This document shows positions 41,494 to 51,779 of a stretch of DNA of 64,000 nucleotides, in pieces; position 1 is the first letter of the stretch; each line of letters opens with the position of its first letter. Source of the DNA: Trebouxia sp. TZW2008 (lineage: Eukaryota > Chlorophyta > Trebouxiophyceae > Trebouxiales > Trebouxiaceae); NCBI GenBank assembly GCA_002118135.1, contig BDIU01000136.1:496001-560000 (forward strand), written 5' to 3'. A program made the translations under genes and the position numbers. Below the pieces are notes generated by a model. That model saw only the letters and a program-made list of their open reading frames with translations, was not told where the DNA came from and made no database searches.

Positions 41494-44400
41494 CTAGTTG
41501 ACAGCGACGGCTGAGCTGCTAGTGGACATAGCGTCCAGCTTCTGCAGCAGCTGCTGGCTGTAGCCAGGGCTGTAGTAATGCACGATTTCCTCTGGGTAGT
41601 TGCTGTTGATGACTTCCACAGCCTCCCTAAGGGCTGTTCCTGGAGCCTCTCCCATCTGCTGCACTGCTGCCAGCCCTCCAGAGTGTACAAACTGTGCCCT
41701 GCCTGATGGGTCGTTTGCCAGCACCTTGCCCACTTGCTCCAACACCATCTTCATGATGCTCTCAGGCAGCTGCCTGCATGATGCATCATTGCAGTTAGTG
41801 CGCTGACAGTACCAGCAGCAGCGTCAATGTCAGTAGAGTGACACTGTCAGTATCAGTGTCAGTGCCAGCCTCAGTGTCAGTGGCAGGTTTACATGCAGAG
41901 CCATCATTGGCGTCTGTAAGTGTATCTCAGGGACCAGTCATTGGCTCAGGGTCCACTGCTATCAGTTTACTGGCAGTCAGCTGTCACTGACATGATGGAG
42001 GTTTGCTGGTGGTGTGCTAGGTGAGAAAAATGCTCGATTTCCACGCACAGCACCAGAGCAATATGGCATAGGGTCTGCATTGATCAGTGCGCTTGGCATG
42101 TGCCACTCTGTGGGGTCTGTGATCACAAAGAAATTTTTCAGTAAACATCTCAGGCCCAATTAGCTGTACTAGCAGATCTCTACTGCAACTCTGATGATGC
42201 ATTTTGTTGAGACTGACAGGCTAATCAGCTTGAGGTCCCAACTACTTTGTGCAAGGCATTGCAAGCATAGACAGCATTAGCCAGGGCAGGGCAGGGGCAG
42301 GGGGCAGGGCAGCTTGCCTGTGCACTAGAGCATCCAAAGCTGGCATGAAGGTCAGCTTGGCCACAATAGCCTTGAGCGCCTTGCGGCACTTGCCCTTCAG
42401 GTCCTCGCTACTGTGGGCGTCATTCTCCAGAGTGACCAGCAAAGGCAGCACCCCAGTGTCTGCCACTGCCTTAGCATGGTCTGGTGTGTGACGGCCTAGC
42501 TGACCCAGGGCCCAAGCTGTTGCACTCTTCATGTGGTCCTCTGCCTCCTCTGACAGTGCTGCTACCAGTGGCACCTGTGCAAAGCAGGCCTCATCAATAA
42601 TGATGATTATTGGCGCAGGCCCCAGCACAAGTGCTAGCTCTGTGTGTCCTGAATCCTGACTGAAGAGGCCAGACATACTTGTAACATGCGCTAAAATAAC
42701 ATCCCGGTTGCATGCTGTGCTTGCCAATGCGGTGGCCACTGATGTCAATGTCATTGACCGCAGGCAGCATACCAACAACTGTAGACGAGTATTCATGCAT
42801 GAGAGTTGAAAGCCCAGCTGCCCTGCAGCACTTCCAGCAACATTGTGAGATGCAAAGCCCTTTTTGTAGCAGTGGGCATGTGCTTGCCACGTGAATGCAT
42901 GGCAGAGTGGATTCTTGACAGGTAGCAGTTGTGCCATGAGCTGTCATCAGATTGCATTGCCTGTTGATATGCACATTTTCTGGCCACAGACAGAACAAAA
43001 CTGATCTTGCTGATGCAGCTTAGCAGATGCCACTGGGTTTGCTAGCACAGAACTCACTTCGGGTAAAGCATACAGCAAAGAGTTACCTATGTATGCAAGC
43101 ATGTCCTAAAAGCTGACCCCTTGTCATTCTAAACACATGGCCACATGTCAGCAAAGCGTCAAAAACTCACCAGACCCTTCTCAGCAATGACGCTGAGGCC
43201 TAGGGTTTCACTGAAGGCAGCAATGTAGCCCAGGGCCATAATGCCCGGCAGGCGGGTGTTGCCCTTAGTGCAGGTGACATAGTCCACCAGGGCCCCCACC
43301 CCCCCGGCCCCCACTACCAGCTGGGCTAGCTCAGGGGTGTGCTTCGCCACCTGCATATATATATGACAAGTCAAGACCCACAACACTGATGAACATCTGT
43401 TTGCAACAAATATGCAGCAGTGGACTGTCAGGGTGTGCTTTGCCACTTGCAACAGCCAGGTCAAACACATTGAGCACCTTCTGACACAAGCAGCCTCAAA
43501 GATTGACAAAAGGGTGGTCAACAGCAGATGAATCACATCATCGTGACAAGCCAAAACCTTCAGGTTGAATCCCTCCTGAGGATGCAGAAGGCTGATGATA
43601 GATTTTGCAAGCTGTGCCTCGCACACAACAGTGGTTGCATGCCTGCGCACAAGCTCATCAGCTTCACCTTTTTTTCAAAGCTGATAATATAGATGTTCAG
43701 TTTTGCAGATGATGGCTGTACCTTGCACAAAGCGGCTGCTGCATGCTTGCGCATGAAGTAATCAGCTTATGTCAATTTTGAAACACAGATGATGGATGCA
43801 ATTTGCAGATGGCAGCTTCACCTCACGCACAACAGTGGCTGCATGCTTGCGCACAAGCTCATCTGGGAACTTGAGGCAGGTTAGGATCTTGGGGAAGACT
43901 TCGGCCTCCACCACCACCTCAGCCATGTCCACGCTGTGCTTGGCAATCTGGGCCAAAGCACAGCACACCTGTCGCTTCAACTTGGGGTCCTGATTCAAAA
44001 TGAGTGGGGCCAGGTATGCTACTGCACCTGCAAATTTTATGTCGGGTCAGTCAGGCGTAGCTTGTTGCAGGGCTGCAATCCCGCAGCGCATGTCAGCTGA
44101 GGCGGTCTCCACTGCCAATGTGAATTCAGCGCCCCATCAGGCTCAACTTACACATATATTCAGACAGCTGCACAGCTTAGCATGTTGCATGTTGCAGCCC
44201 ATCATCAGCACCAATGTGCAAGTGCTTGCGCAAAGCTGAGACTGCATAACAAAGCAGTTTTCCAAAGCATGTGCATTGTTGCGGCAGCCACACAGCATGT
44301 ATTCATCGCCTGCAAAGAGTGTGAGGCAAAGTGCATCAGGGAGTGAGACGTGCATCCAAACTGCATTCATCATTGCTTAGGCAAGCTCTAGAGTGTGCTT

Positions 44401-46000
44401 GGCAATATTGAGCATCTACAGTTGGAAAAGCATGCGCTGGCATGCGTACAGCATGTAAAGACTGCCTGCAGACAAGAATGACAAAGTGTGGAATAGTCAC
44501 AAAGTGCGCCTGACCTGCATCCACCACTGCCTGGGCAAGCTCTGGAGTGTGCTTGGCAATGTCACTGAGGGCAGAGGCTGCCACCCGCTTCAAGCCAAGC
44601 TCAGGCTCTTGCACACACAGCACCAGCAACACCACTGCCCCAGCATCCACCACCTGTACCAGATAGTCCAAATTTGCATGTTTGCAACTGACACTGAAGT
44701 TGCCGTGCACTCTTTGTGAGCATCTTATATTCGCAAGGACAACCTCTGTGACTTGGGGAGGGGCCACAACTTTTGCAAAAGCTGCTGGTGTCAGATTTGC
44801 GCTGAATTGCAAGAAGATTTGCCTGTCAACACATGCTTGACTGCAGAAGTGACAAACAGGAAGACAAGCAAGCCTTGAAAGCCAGAATGTGCAGCAAGGA
44901 TGCACTGTAGCTTAACCGGCCACTTACTGGCAGAATCAACTTTAGGCACTCAAGTGGTGACTAACATTTGATGTTGTACGGATTGCAAAGGCTCATGTTG
45001 GTGATGGACGGCTCACCTGCTGTGCCAATTCAGGGCTGTGCCCTGCCACATAGCCCAGTGTCCATGAAGCAGCCTCCTTCACCCCAGGGTCAAACTCTTC
45101 TAGGCAGGTGACAAGACTTTCCAAAGCACCGCAATCTACCACAGCCTGTGAAACAATGCAGGCATGTTTGTCTTGTACAGGACAACCAGACAAGCTGTTT
45201 CGAGACGAGATAGGGGCTCTTGACTTGTACAGGACAGACACACAAGCTCACACTTCAAGACAAGACAGCGCCTTTGTTTTGTACGGGACAGAAAGACAAG
45301 CTTGCATTGCAAGACAAGTCAGGTGCTTTTGTCCTGTGCAGGATAAACAGACAAGCTCACACTGGAAGACAAGACAAGTGTTTTCCAGTCTGGTACAAGA
45401 CAGACAGACAAGCTCACAGAAATTTGATTGTGGTGGTCTGCGTAGGTGTCAAGCATTGCGGCTCACCTGTGCCAAGGGAGGCGAGTGCTTAGCCACTGCC
45501 CGTAGACAGAAAGCTGCTGCCTTCTTGTAGAAGCGATTCTGTTCACTCAAAGAGTACACAAGCTGCGGCAGGACTTCATTCTGCACCAGCGCCTCTGCTA
45601 GGTCGTCACTGTAATTGGCCAGGCGTCCCAAGGCCATAGCTGCAGACTGCTGTATGCTGCACAACAACAGGAGCAGCTTGAGGAACGCAAATTGATGATT
45701 GTGTGACAGTCAAGCTGAGCATTAGGTCAAATTTTGGAGACTTCTGAGGTGTCATACCTTGGAACATTGTCCAGCAACAATGGCCGCAGCAAGGACATGG
45801 CGCCAGCCTGCTGCAAAGCCTCGACATTCTGCAGCAGAAACCCTGTCAGCATCGTTCTGTAAACGGGCTGAAGGCATCAAACAGGCATGCGAACATTCTG
45901 TCACCTGGGGGCTTTTCGAGATTTCGGCAACGGCAGAGACGAAAGCAACGCGCTCCTTCTGATACCGCTCGAACACTTGCAGCACGGCGCGGGTGCCCAT
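41494..46000 (-). CDS. SPAG6: Sperm-associated antigen 6 / PF16, central-pair armadillo protein
   Basis: Armadillo-repeat protein of the C1 central microtubule, needed for flagellar beating. ATG at 46000 gives MGTRAVLQVFERYQKERVAFV, the family N-terminus. Consecutive Arm repeats follow: SIQQSAAMALGRLANYSDDL, YKKAAAFCLRAVAKHSPPLA, PGVKEAASWTLGYVAGHSPE, GLKRVAASALSDIAKHTPEL, KLKRQVCCALAQIAKHSVDM and SATAWALGQLGRHTPDHAKA. The C-terminus reads EIVHYYSPGYSQQLLQKLD and stops at TAG (41496-41494). The exon order matches the whole protein and nothing essential seems lost. Several introns contain decayed copies of exon edges, and one has a minisatellite. A 296-bp spacer separates it from the divergent dynein light-chain gene. 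Confidence 0.95.
41808..41890 (+). repeat. CAGTGTCAGTG-type simple repeat (SPAG6 intron)
   Basis: Variants of CAGTGTCAGTGCCAGCCTCA repeat over about 80 bp. It is low complexity. Confidence 0.85.
43421..43767 (-). pseudogene. Three decayed exon-edge copies in one SPAG6 intron (43421-43453, 43615-43659, 43720-43767)
   Basis: The exon end at 43821-43865 (CACAACAGTGGCTGCATGCT, TGCGCACAAGCTCATC on the plus strand) recurs at 43615-43659 and 43720-43767, the latter with AAAGCGGCTGCTGCATGCTT. The start of the next exon (GGGGTGTGCTTCGCCACCTG at 43335-43354) recurs at 43430 as GGGTGTGCTTTGCCACTTGC. One intron thus holds copies of both flanking exons. Confidence 0.85.
44374..44414 (-). pseudogene. Decayed copy of a SPAG6 Arm-repeat exon segment
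   Basis: GCTTAGGCAAGCTCTAGAGT, then GTGCTTGGCAATATTGAGC, matches the functional 44528-44570 (GCCTGGGCAAGCTCTGGAGT, GTGCTTGGCAATGTCACTGA). In the coding sense the copy has a stop (TAG) and substitutions. Confidence 0.85.
45160..45428 (-). repeat. About 60-bp minisatellite in a SPAG6 intron (4-5 copies)
   Basis: Units contain TTGTACAGGACAGACACACA-like sequence, then AGCTCACACTTCAAGACAAG. They recur at roughly 45170, 45228, 45285, 45343 and 45395. It begins next to the exon edge encoding VVDCGALESL. Confidence 0.85.
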
Positions 46001-46296
46001 GCTGCTGCCGAGGGCAGCGTAAGCGGGTTAGCAGGTCACAATACGGGGCAGGTCAAGCGACGAAACAAGCGGCGACTCCTCCGCGGTCTTCAACACCGAC
46101 TCTTCCGTGCCTCCCTTGATGCCGTGCGCAACAACCCTTACTCGTTCCTGCTTTCAGTCAAGTCTGAGAATGCGACGGAAGCGCAAGTGGCATGTTGTCT
46201 GCTTTCCGGGCGTTAAATAAAAATGCAACGAGGACTGTAACCAAACGGCACTAGCGCTCATTGCAGCTTGTGCAGAACACTTCTCAGCCCAGCGAC
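46001..46296. promoter_or_regulatory. Divergent promoter of SPAG6 and the Tctex dynein light chain
   Basis: The start codons are only 296 bp apart and point outwards, so both axonemal genes share this region. I could not identify an RFX-type X-box or other factor site with confidence. Confidence 0.6.
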
Positions 46297-47006
46297 ATGG
46301 CTTCAGATGACGCACCGGTATTGGCTTCAGCGTACGAAATCGAACCTGCCAGCGGGAACAGGTACAAGTCCAAGCTTGCATAATGCATGCGATGGTCTCC
46401 TGTCGCGTGCAGGGTACAACAAACAGATCACAAACTGTTTTACTGCTGCAGGTTCAGGCAAAGTCAAGCTCAGGATGTCTTAGGGGCAGTACTGAAGGAG
46501 AAGCTTCTTGGGGCGGTGTATCATGCCGAAAACTCGTCCGCTTGGGCTCGAGAAATCGCAGACGAAGTCAAGACAAGACTGAAGGGTATGTGACTGTGTA
46601 AGCCAGCAATCTTGTTGCTTGATCTTTATATGTCGCGCCTGTTGCAGCACAGGAAAAGTGGACTCGTTACAAGTACATAGTCCAGGTGGTGATTGGCGAG
46701 CAAAGGGGTGAAGCTGTCAGGTGACACAGCAGGTGCTGCCTTGCTCATGTTTTATTTTGGCAGGCAACATCTGACATGCTCGCAGGATGGGTTGCCGATG
46801 CTTCTGGGACCCCAAAACGGATGACTATGCCCAGCAAGTGTTTAGCAACGTAAGCTGACGCATACACCTATGCGCTTCCGGACAAGCTGTTCCCTTGCAC
46901 AGTACACGTTGGTAGACTGAATTGTCGTGGTGCTTATCCTGACCTGCTGACTTTGCAGGAGACGCTGTTTTGTGTGGCATCAGCCTATGGCGTCTACCTG
47001 TACTAA
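46297..47006 (+). CDS. Tctex-type dynein light chain (DYNLT2B/TCTEX1D2-like)
   Basis: Light chain of axonemal or intraflagellar-transport dynein. ATG at 46297 (MASDDAPVLASAYEIEP) leads into FRQSQAQDVLGAVLKEKL, ENSSAWAREIADEVKTRLK, WTRYKYIVQVVIGEQRGEAV, MGCRCFWDPKTDDYAQQVF and ETLFCVASAYGVYLY, TAA 47004-47006. VVIGEQRGEAV and CFWDPKTDxYA are the Tctex1-domain signature and fit the TCTEX1D2 (Tctex2b) branch best. The length is normal for the family, about 120-130 residues. There are four or five short exons. It is divergent with SPAG6. Confidence 0.9.
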
Positions 47007-48213
47007 GCTGCCCAAGCCAGCAAGAGGATAGTGTATAATTTCTTGTCGCGCTGGCATATGTCCGAAACTGGGTCAGCTGCATTGCTGTCTTGCTTTCTCG
47101 CCAACCACCATCAAGTCCTGCCATGATCCTGAAGCCCTTTTTGCATGTCTGCTGTACTGTTGTTGTCAATATCTGTGCAAGGATCCTCATCCTCAAAGAT
47201 GAAAGTCCTTTGCACAGCATTTCCTTTTGTATGCAAGCAATGACTTGCAAAACATTCGCTGCAAATCATGTGCTTTGGGGGTATGTAAACAACACAATAC
47301 ATGTTTGGGCAACTGTTGAATGGCTTCTCAGATGGTTGGTGAAGCACGATTCTGTATCAAACTGCTGATTTTGACATGCTGCAGTGGCTTGTGCTCTTCC
47401 ATCACAGTTGGCTGCCCATCACATGAAGTCTGGCTTGCACAGTGTGCTCTGCAGCCGCTGTATATACTGATCTCCTTAGCCTTGGCAAGCTGGCATATAC
47501 ACACCAAACAAAATCAAGTACAGATCCGTCCAGACATGCCAAGCTTGACAGACTTTCAGATCTGTTTTTGACAACCATCTTTCACAGGAAGCATCAAAGC
47601 ACTTGTGCTGAATAAGCAGCAACGAAAACGTCGTTCTGTTTTTCATACCTAGGACACTCAAGTGTTGTTGACTTTTACCATATGCTGTTGATTCTTTGCG
47701 AACAAACTCAAGCATTGTGTGACATGATTTAAGTGATCTGCAAGTGCATGACACCAACTTGCCTGAACATCAATGCTGCAATACTGGTACTTGAGCCAGC
47801 TGAAAAAGGCGCAGAAAGATTGGCAGGCCAGCTGCACAAACATCGCGGTCCACGCTGCTGTCAGCTTGAGACCATCAATGCTGTCTGGAGGGTTTTGGCC
47901 ATTACCACACCATGCACGGTTGTAGGGCATCGCGCACTGGGATTGTGGCCGTCCCCAACAAAATCTGAGGAAGCCTTGCACATAACGGCGGCGAAGCCAC
48001 TGGACGTGCCTCTTTGCTTCTGTCACCAAAAACGGTGCTGAAGTAACACTTGATCCTTGGAAACTCGCTTGATAGTCTCTTGTAGGTGAGCATTGCAATT
48101 GTTGAGGAAGCTGGTTTTGCTATATTTGGGGCAGCATCTACTTGTTGTTCCTTTTTGCTTCTCAGGCATCCAACAAGTCTTACTGCCTTGCAGGTTGCTC
48201 GCAGCTAGCAAAC
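47007..48213. other. Intergenic, dynein light chain to EF-1alpha
   Basis: No recognisable protein exon. A 146-codon minus-strand open frame (47658-48098) shows no family similarity. The region must contain the strong EF-1alpha promoter and probably a 5' UTR intron: a CTTGCAG|G acceptor lies 20 nt before the ATG. Confidence 0.5.
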
Positions 48214-51140
48214 ATGGGAAAGGAAAAACTTCATTTGAACATTGTGGTCATTGGACATGTCGACTCCGGCAAGTCCACCACCACTGGTCACTTGATTTAC
48301 AAGCTGGGAGGTATTGACAAGCGTGTCATCGAGAAGTTTGAGAAGGAGGCAGCAGAGATGAACAAGAGGTCCTTCAAGTACGCCTGGGTAAGCTTCAAAC
48401 CTAGCTTGGCTTGCTGTCTATGGTGGATCGGCAGCTTCTTGTGGTGCCTCACCACGTACTGTCTGTCGACATCGTTAGGTTCGCACTTGCAGCACCTGGT
48501 CAATTTTGTTTCCTTAACTCGTTCATCAGCACAGTTGCTGCTACCGAGGCACATCATCGTGCAATTTACTGCAGAATAAAGCATTGTCTTGTCGGCCAGA
48601 CGTCCGGGTCTTAGGCGGCTGCTTCATACCATGCTGTTGTCATCGCAGGTGCTGGACAAGCTAAAGGCAGAGCGCGAACGTGGTATCACCATCGACATTG
48701 CCCTGTGGAAGTTCGAGACACCCAAGTACAACTGCACAGTCATTGACGCCCCAGGTCACCGTGACTTCATTAAGAACATGATCACCGGTACCTCACAGGC
48801 AGACTGCGCCGTCCTCATCATTGACTCCACCCCTGGTGGTTTCGAGGCTGGTATCTCCAAGGACGGTCAGACACGCGAGCACGCCCTGTTGGCCTACACC
48901 CTGGGTGTCAAGCAGATGATTGTCTGCTTGAACAAGATGGACGCCACAGAGCCCAAGTACAGCCAGAAGCGTTATGATGAGATTGTCAAGGAGGTTGGCA
49001 ACTACATCAAGAAGGTTGGCTACAACCCAGCCAAGGTATGCTTCTAGGCTGTTGGGTGAGCATAGCTTGCCAGGCTATTCTTCCCTGCATACTGCTCATC
49101 AGCAAAGCAATGCTCTTGTCCTTGTTTGGCATGTGCATCTGTGCTGGGTTTCTGTTGAATTGTACATGCTGCTGCTTGTCCTGGCATGTGCCACTCCTGT
49201 GCCTGCTGTATTGCTTATGCTGCTGCTTTCAGTTGACCTTGGAGCTTGATGCTGTCATGTCACTTCACTTTAAAGCTTGGCATTGCTGACTTTGCTTGTC
49301 ATTGTCATTGTAGGTTGCCTTTGTGCCTATCTCTGGATTCCAGGGAGACAACATGATTGACAGGTCAGACAACCTGCCATGGTACAAGGGCCCCACTCTC
49401 CTGGAGGCTCTGGACCAGGTTGACCCCCCCAAGAGGCCCTCAGACAAGCCTCTGCGTCTGCCCCTTCAGGTGTGTATTCATGATTCTCTCACAGAGCTTA
49501 GTCATGCTTTGCTGCAGCATGCTGCAGTAGGCAAGTGCTTTCTCAATTGATGCTGCGTGAGTTTGCTTCTGTGTCATGGCAGACTTCATTTGTTTGCGCA
49601 CAAATGCAAGAACACACAGCTGCAGGATTACAGCTTCAGCTGCTGTCAACAATAGCAGCTGTTATCAAGCTGCTGTCACTGATTGCAGTTGCATCTGCAG
49701 CTCTTTTCTTACATTGACGTCTTCTTGCATCTTTTTTGTGCACAGGCTGTGCTCTTGGCATAAGCATGGCTGCTGCCTAGTCAGTGCAGCACTTGGCACA
49801 GCTTGCAGCTGCAGTCTTCTGATCTCTGGCATCTCACTAAGCTTTTCACTGGTGGTGATTGTGTTTTTGTTGTGTTTCTGTTGTGTGTTGCGCCTGTAGC
49901 AGAGCTGATGCTGTTTGCATGTCTCACAGGATGTGTATAAGATTGGTGGTATTGGAACGGTGCCAGTGGGCCGTGTGGAGACTGGAATCATCAAGCCTGG
50001 CATGGTGGTCACCTTCGCCCCATCAGGCATCTCCACTGAGGTCAAGTCTGTTGAGATGCACCACGAGTCTCTGCCTGAGGCTCTGCCTGGTGACAACGTT
50101 GGCTTCAACGTCAAGAACGTGTCAGTCAAGGAGCTGAAGAGAGGCTACGTTGCTTCTGACTCCAAGAACGACCCAGCCAAGGAGGCCAGCAACTTCACTG
50201 CACAGGTCAGAATCTGCTGTGCTTCTTGTCTGTGATTACTGCATGTCTGCTAAGAGCGAATGTGTTGTTGTATACCATTGTACCATTGAATTGTATGCCA
50301 TATTGTGGCATGCTGTTGACAGGCTGCAAACAGGACTGCAAGTGCATAGCAGCTTTGCAGATTTGGTGCCCAGATGTATTGCTGCTAATTATCTTGTGCC
50401 TGCAGTTTGTGCAGAGCAATGCTGCAGCCTTGTAGCACAGCTTATGTCAAGCTGCTGCATTGCATAGTGTTGACAGCGCGTCTTGGGGACCCAGGGGTCT
50501 CTGGGTCCCCAAGACGTAGTATGCACTTGCAGGGGTTTCTTGGTCCTCTGCAAGTGCATACTAGACACAAGTCCTTTTGGACAGTGCTCTTGGGAACCCT
50601 AAATTGCTTTGTCTCACTGTGTGTTGTTCTGTTGCTGACTGCAGTGTACTGTGTCCACTCAGCTTTTGCAGGCTGATGTGGTTTTGAGCGCTATAGCATC
50701 AGGTAGGGCTCTTGTTCTTGTCAATGTTAGGTTGTTATGCTGCTGGCTTCATGATTTGTGCTGCGCCTGACGCCTTGCGCTGTGATTTGCAGGTCATCAT
50801 CATGAACCACCCTGGCCAGATTGGCAATGGGTATGCACCAGTGTTGGACTGCCACACAGCCCACATTGCGTGTAAGTTCTCTGAGATCCAGACCAAGATC
50901 GACAGGCGATCTGGCAAGGAGCTTGAGGCTGCCCCCAAGTTCATCAAGAACGGAGATGCTGCCTACGTCATCATGGTTCCCACCAAGCCCATGTGTGTGG
51001 AGCCTTTCACTGCCTACCCACCTCTAGGTCGCTTTGCTGTGCGCGACATGCGCCAGACGGTGGCTGTTGGTGTCATCAAGGCTGTGGAGAAGAAGGATGT
51101 TGGTGGCAAGGTCACCAAGTCAGCAGCCAAGAAGAAGTGA
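48214..51140 (+). CDS. Translation elongation factor EF-1alpha
   Basis: GTPase that brings aminoacyl-tRNA to the ribosome. ATG at 48214 gives [21 protein letters not shown]; the P-loop GHVDSGKS is at residues 14-21. [20 protein letters not shown] (G3) and [10 protein letters not shown] (G4) follow. Domains II and III are complete, ending in a Lys-rich tail at TGA 51138-51140. There are five coding exons and about 450 residues, the usual length. This is canonical EF-1alpha, not the EF-like protein (EFL) found in many chlorophyte algae. Codon use is strongly biased to C-ending codons compared with its neighbours, as expected for high expression. One intron contains two perfect hairpins. Confidence 0.98.
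50479..50563. repeat. Two adjacent perfect 16-bp hairpins in an EF-1alpha intron
   Basis: CGTCTTGGGGACCCAG (50479-50494) and its exact reverse complement (50501-50516) flank a 6-nt loop. Immediately after, TAGTATGCACTTGCAG (50517-50532) and its exact reverse complement (50548-50563) flank a 15-nt loop. There are no mismatches in either stem. Confidence 0.95.
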
Positions 51141-51779
51141 ATGGCACAGGGGTCTAGCCCCACCCATTGTGCAGAGGGCTGTGTGCAAGGACATGCATAT
51201 TTGTCAAGCAAGCACGTTTTCGAGCTTGCTCATCGGATGTGGTTAGACTTGACTCAGCTTCCTGAGATTAGCTGCCATGCAGAGATGGCTCAGCAAGCAC
51301 AAAACTGGGTGCTTGACTTTAGGTGGCAGGGCCAATTGGCTTCTTGTGTTTGCTAGTTTGGTGATTTTGTTGAATGAACATCTTTGATGGTGTACCGGTT
51401 TCTACTGGGGTAGTCCCCTTCATCAGACCTCCTCATCATGTCCTGTTTGCTAAGTTTGTAGACTGTAATCATATTTCTGACGATGTCATCACTCTTTGTA
51501 TCCTACTGCAGCAGCAATTACTGCTACCCCAGTGCTTGTGTTCCGCGCCAGCTGCTCTGATCGCATCCACATGCATTGGCACTGTTGATTCTTCAAGCAC
51601 TTGCCCATTACAAAGCTGGGCAAACCAGCTGTCCCTGACCATGCTGACATGACAAAGGTCATGATTGTATCACAAAGGTCACGCATGCCAAATGTTATTC
51701 ACTTATGCACTGCTGCATACACAGCGTTTTCATGGTAATAAGGCAGCTGGCAATATCAGCTGTATATCAGCTACTCCTG
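51141..51779. other. Convergent intergenic region, EF-1alpha to nucleotide-sugar transporter
   Basis: Holds the 3' UTRs of both genes. I see nothing else. Confidence 0.55.

Noticed and set aside
43421..43767. Alternative SPAG6 Arm-repeat exons
   Set aside because: Frames are broken and each fragment covers only an exon edge; functional exons already complete the protein.
47658..48098. A 146-codon minus-strand frame before EF-1alpha
   Set aside because: No recognisable domain; it overlaps the expected promoter and 5' UTR of EF-1alpha.
50479..50563. Rho-independent-type terminator or CRISPR repeat for the paired hairpins
   Set aside because: This is an intron of a nuclear protein gene; there is no U-tract and no regular spacer/repeat structure.
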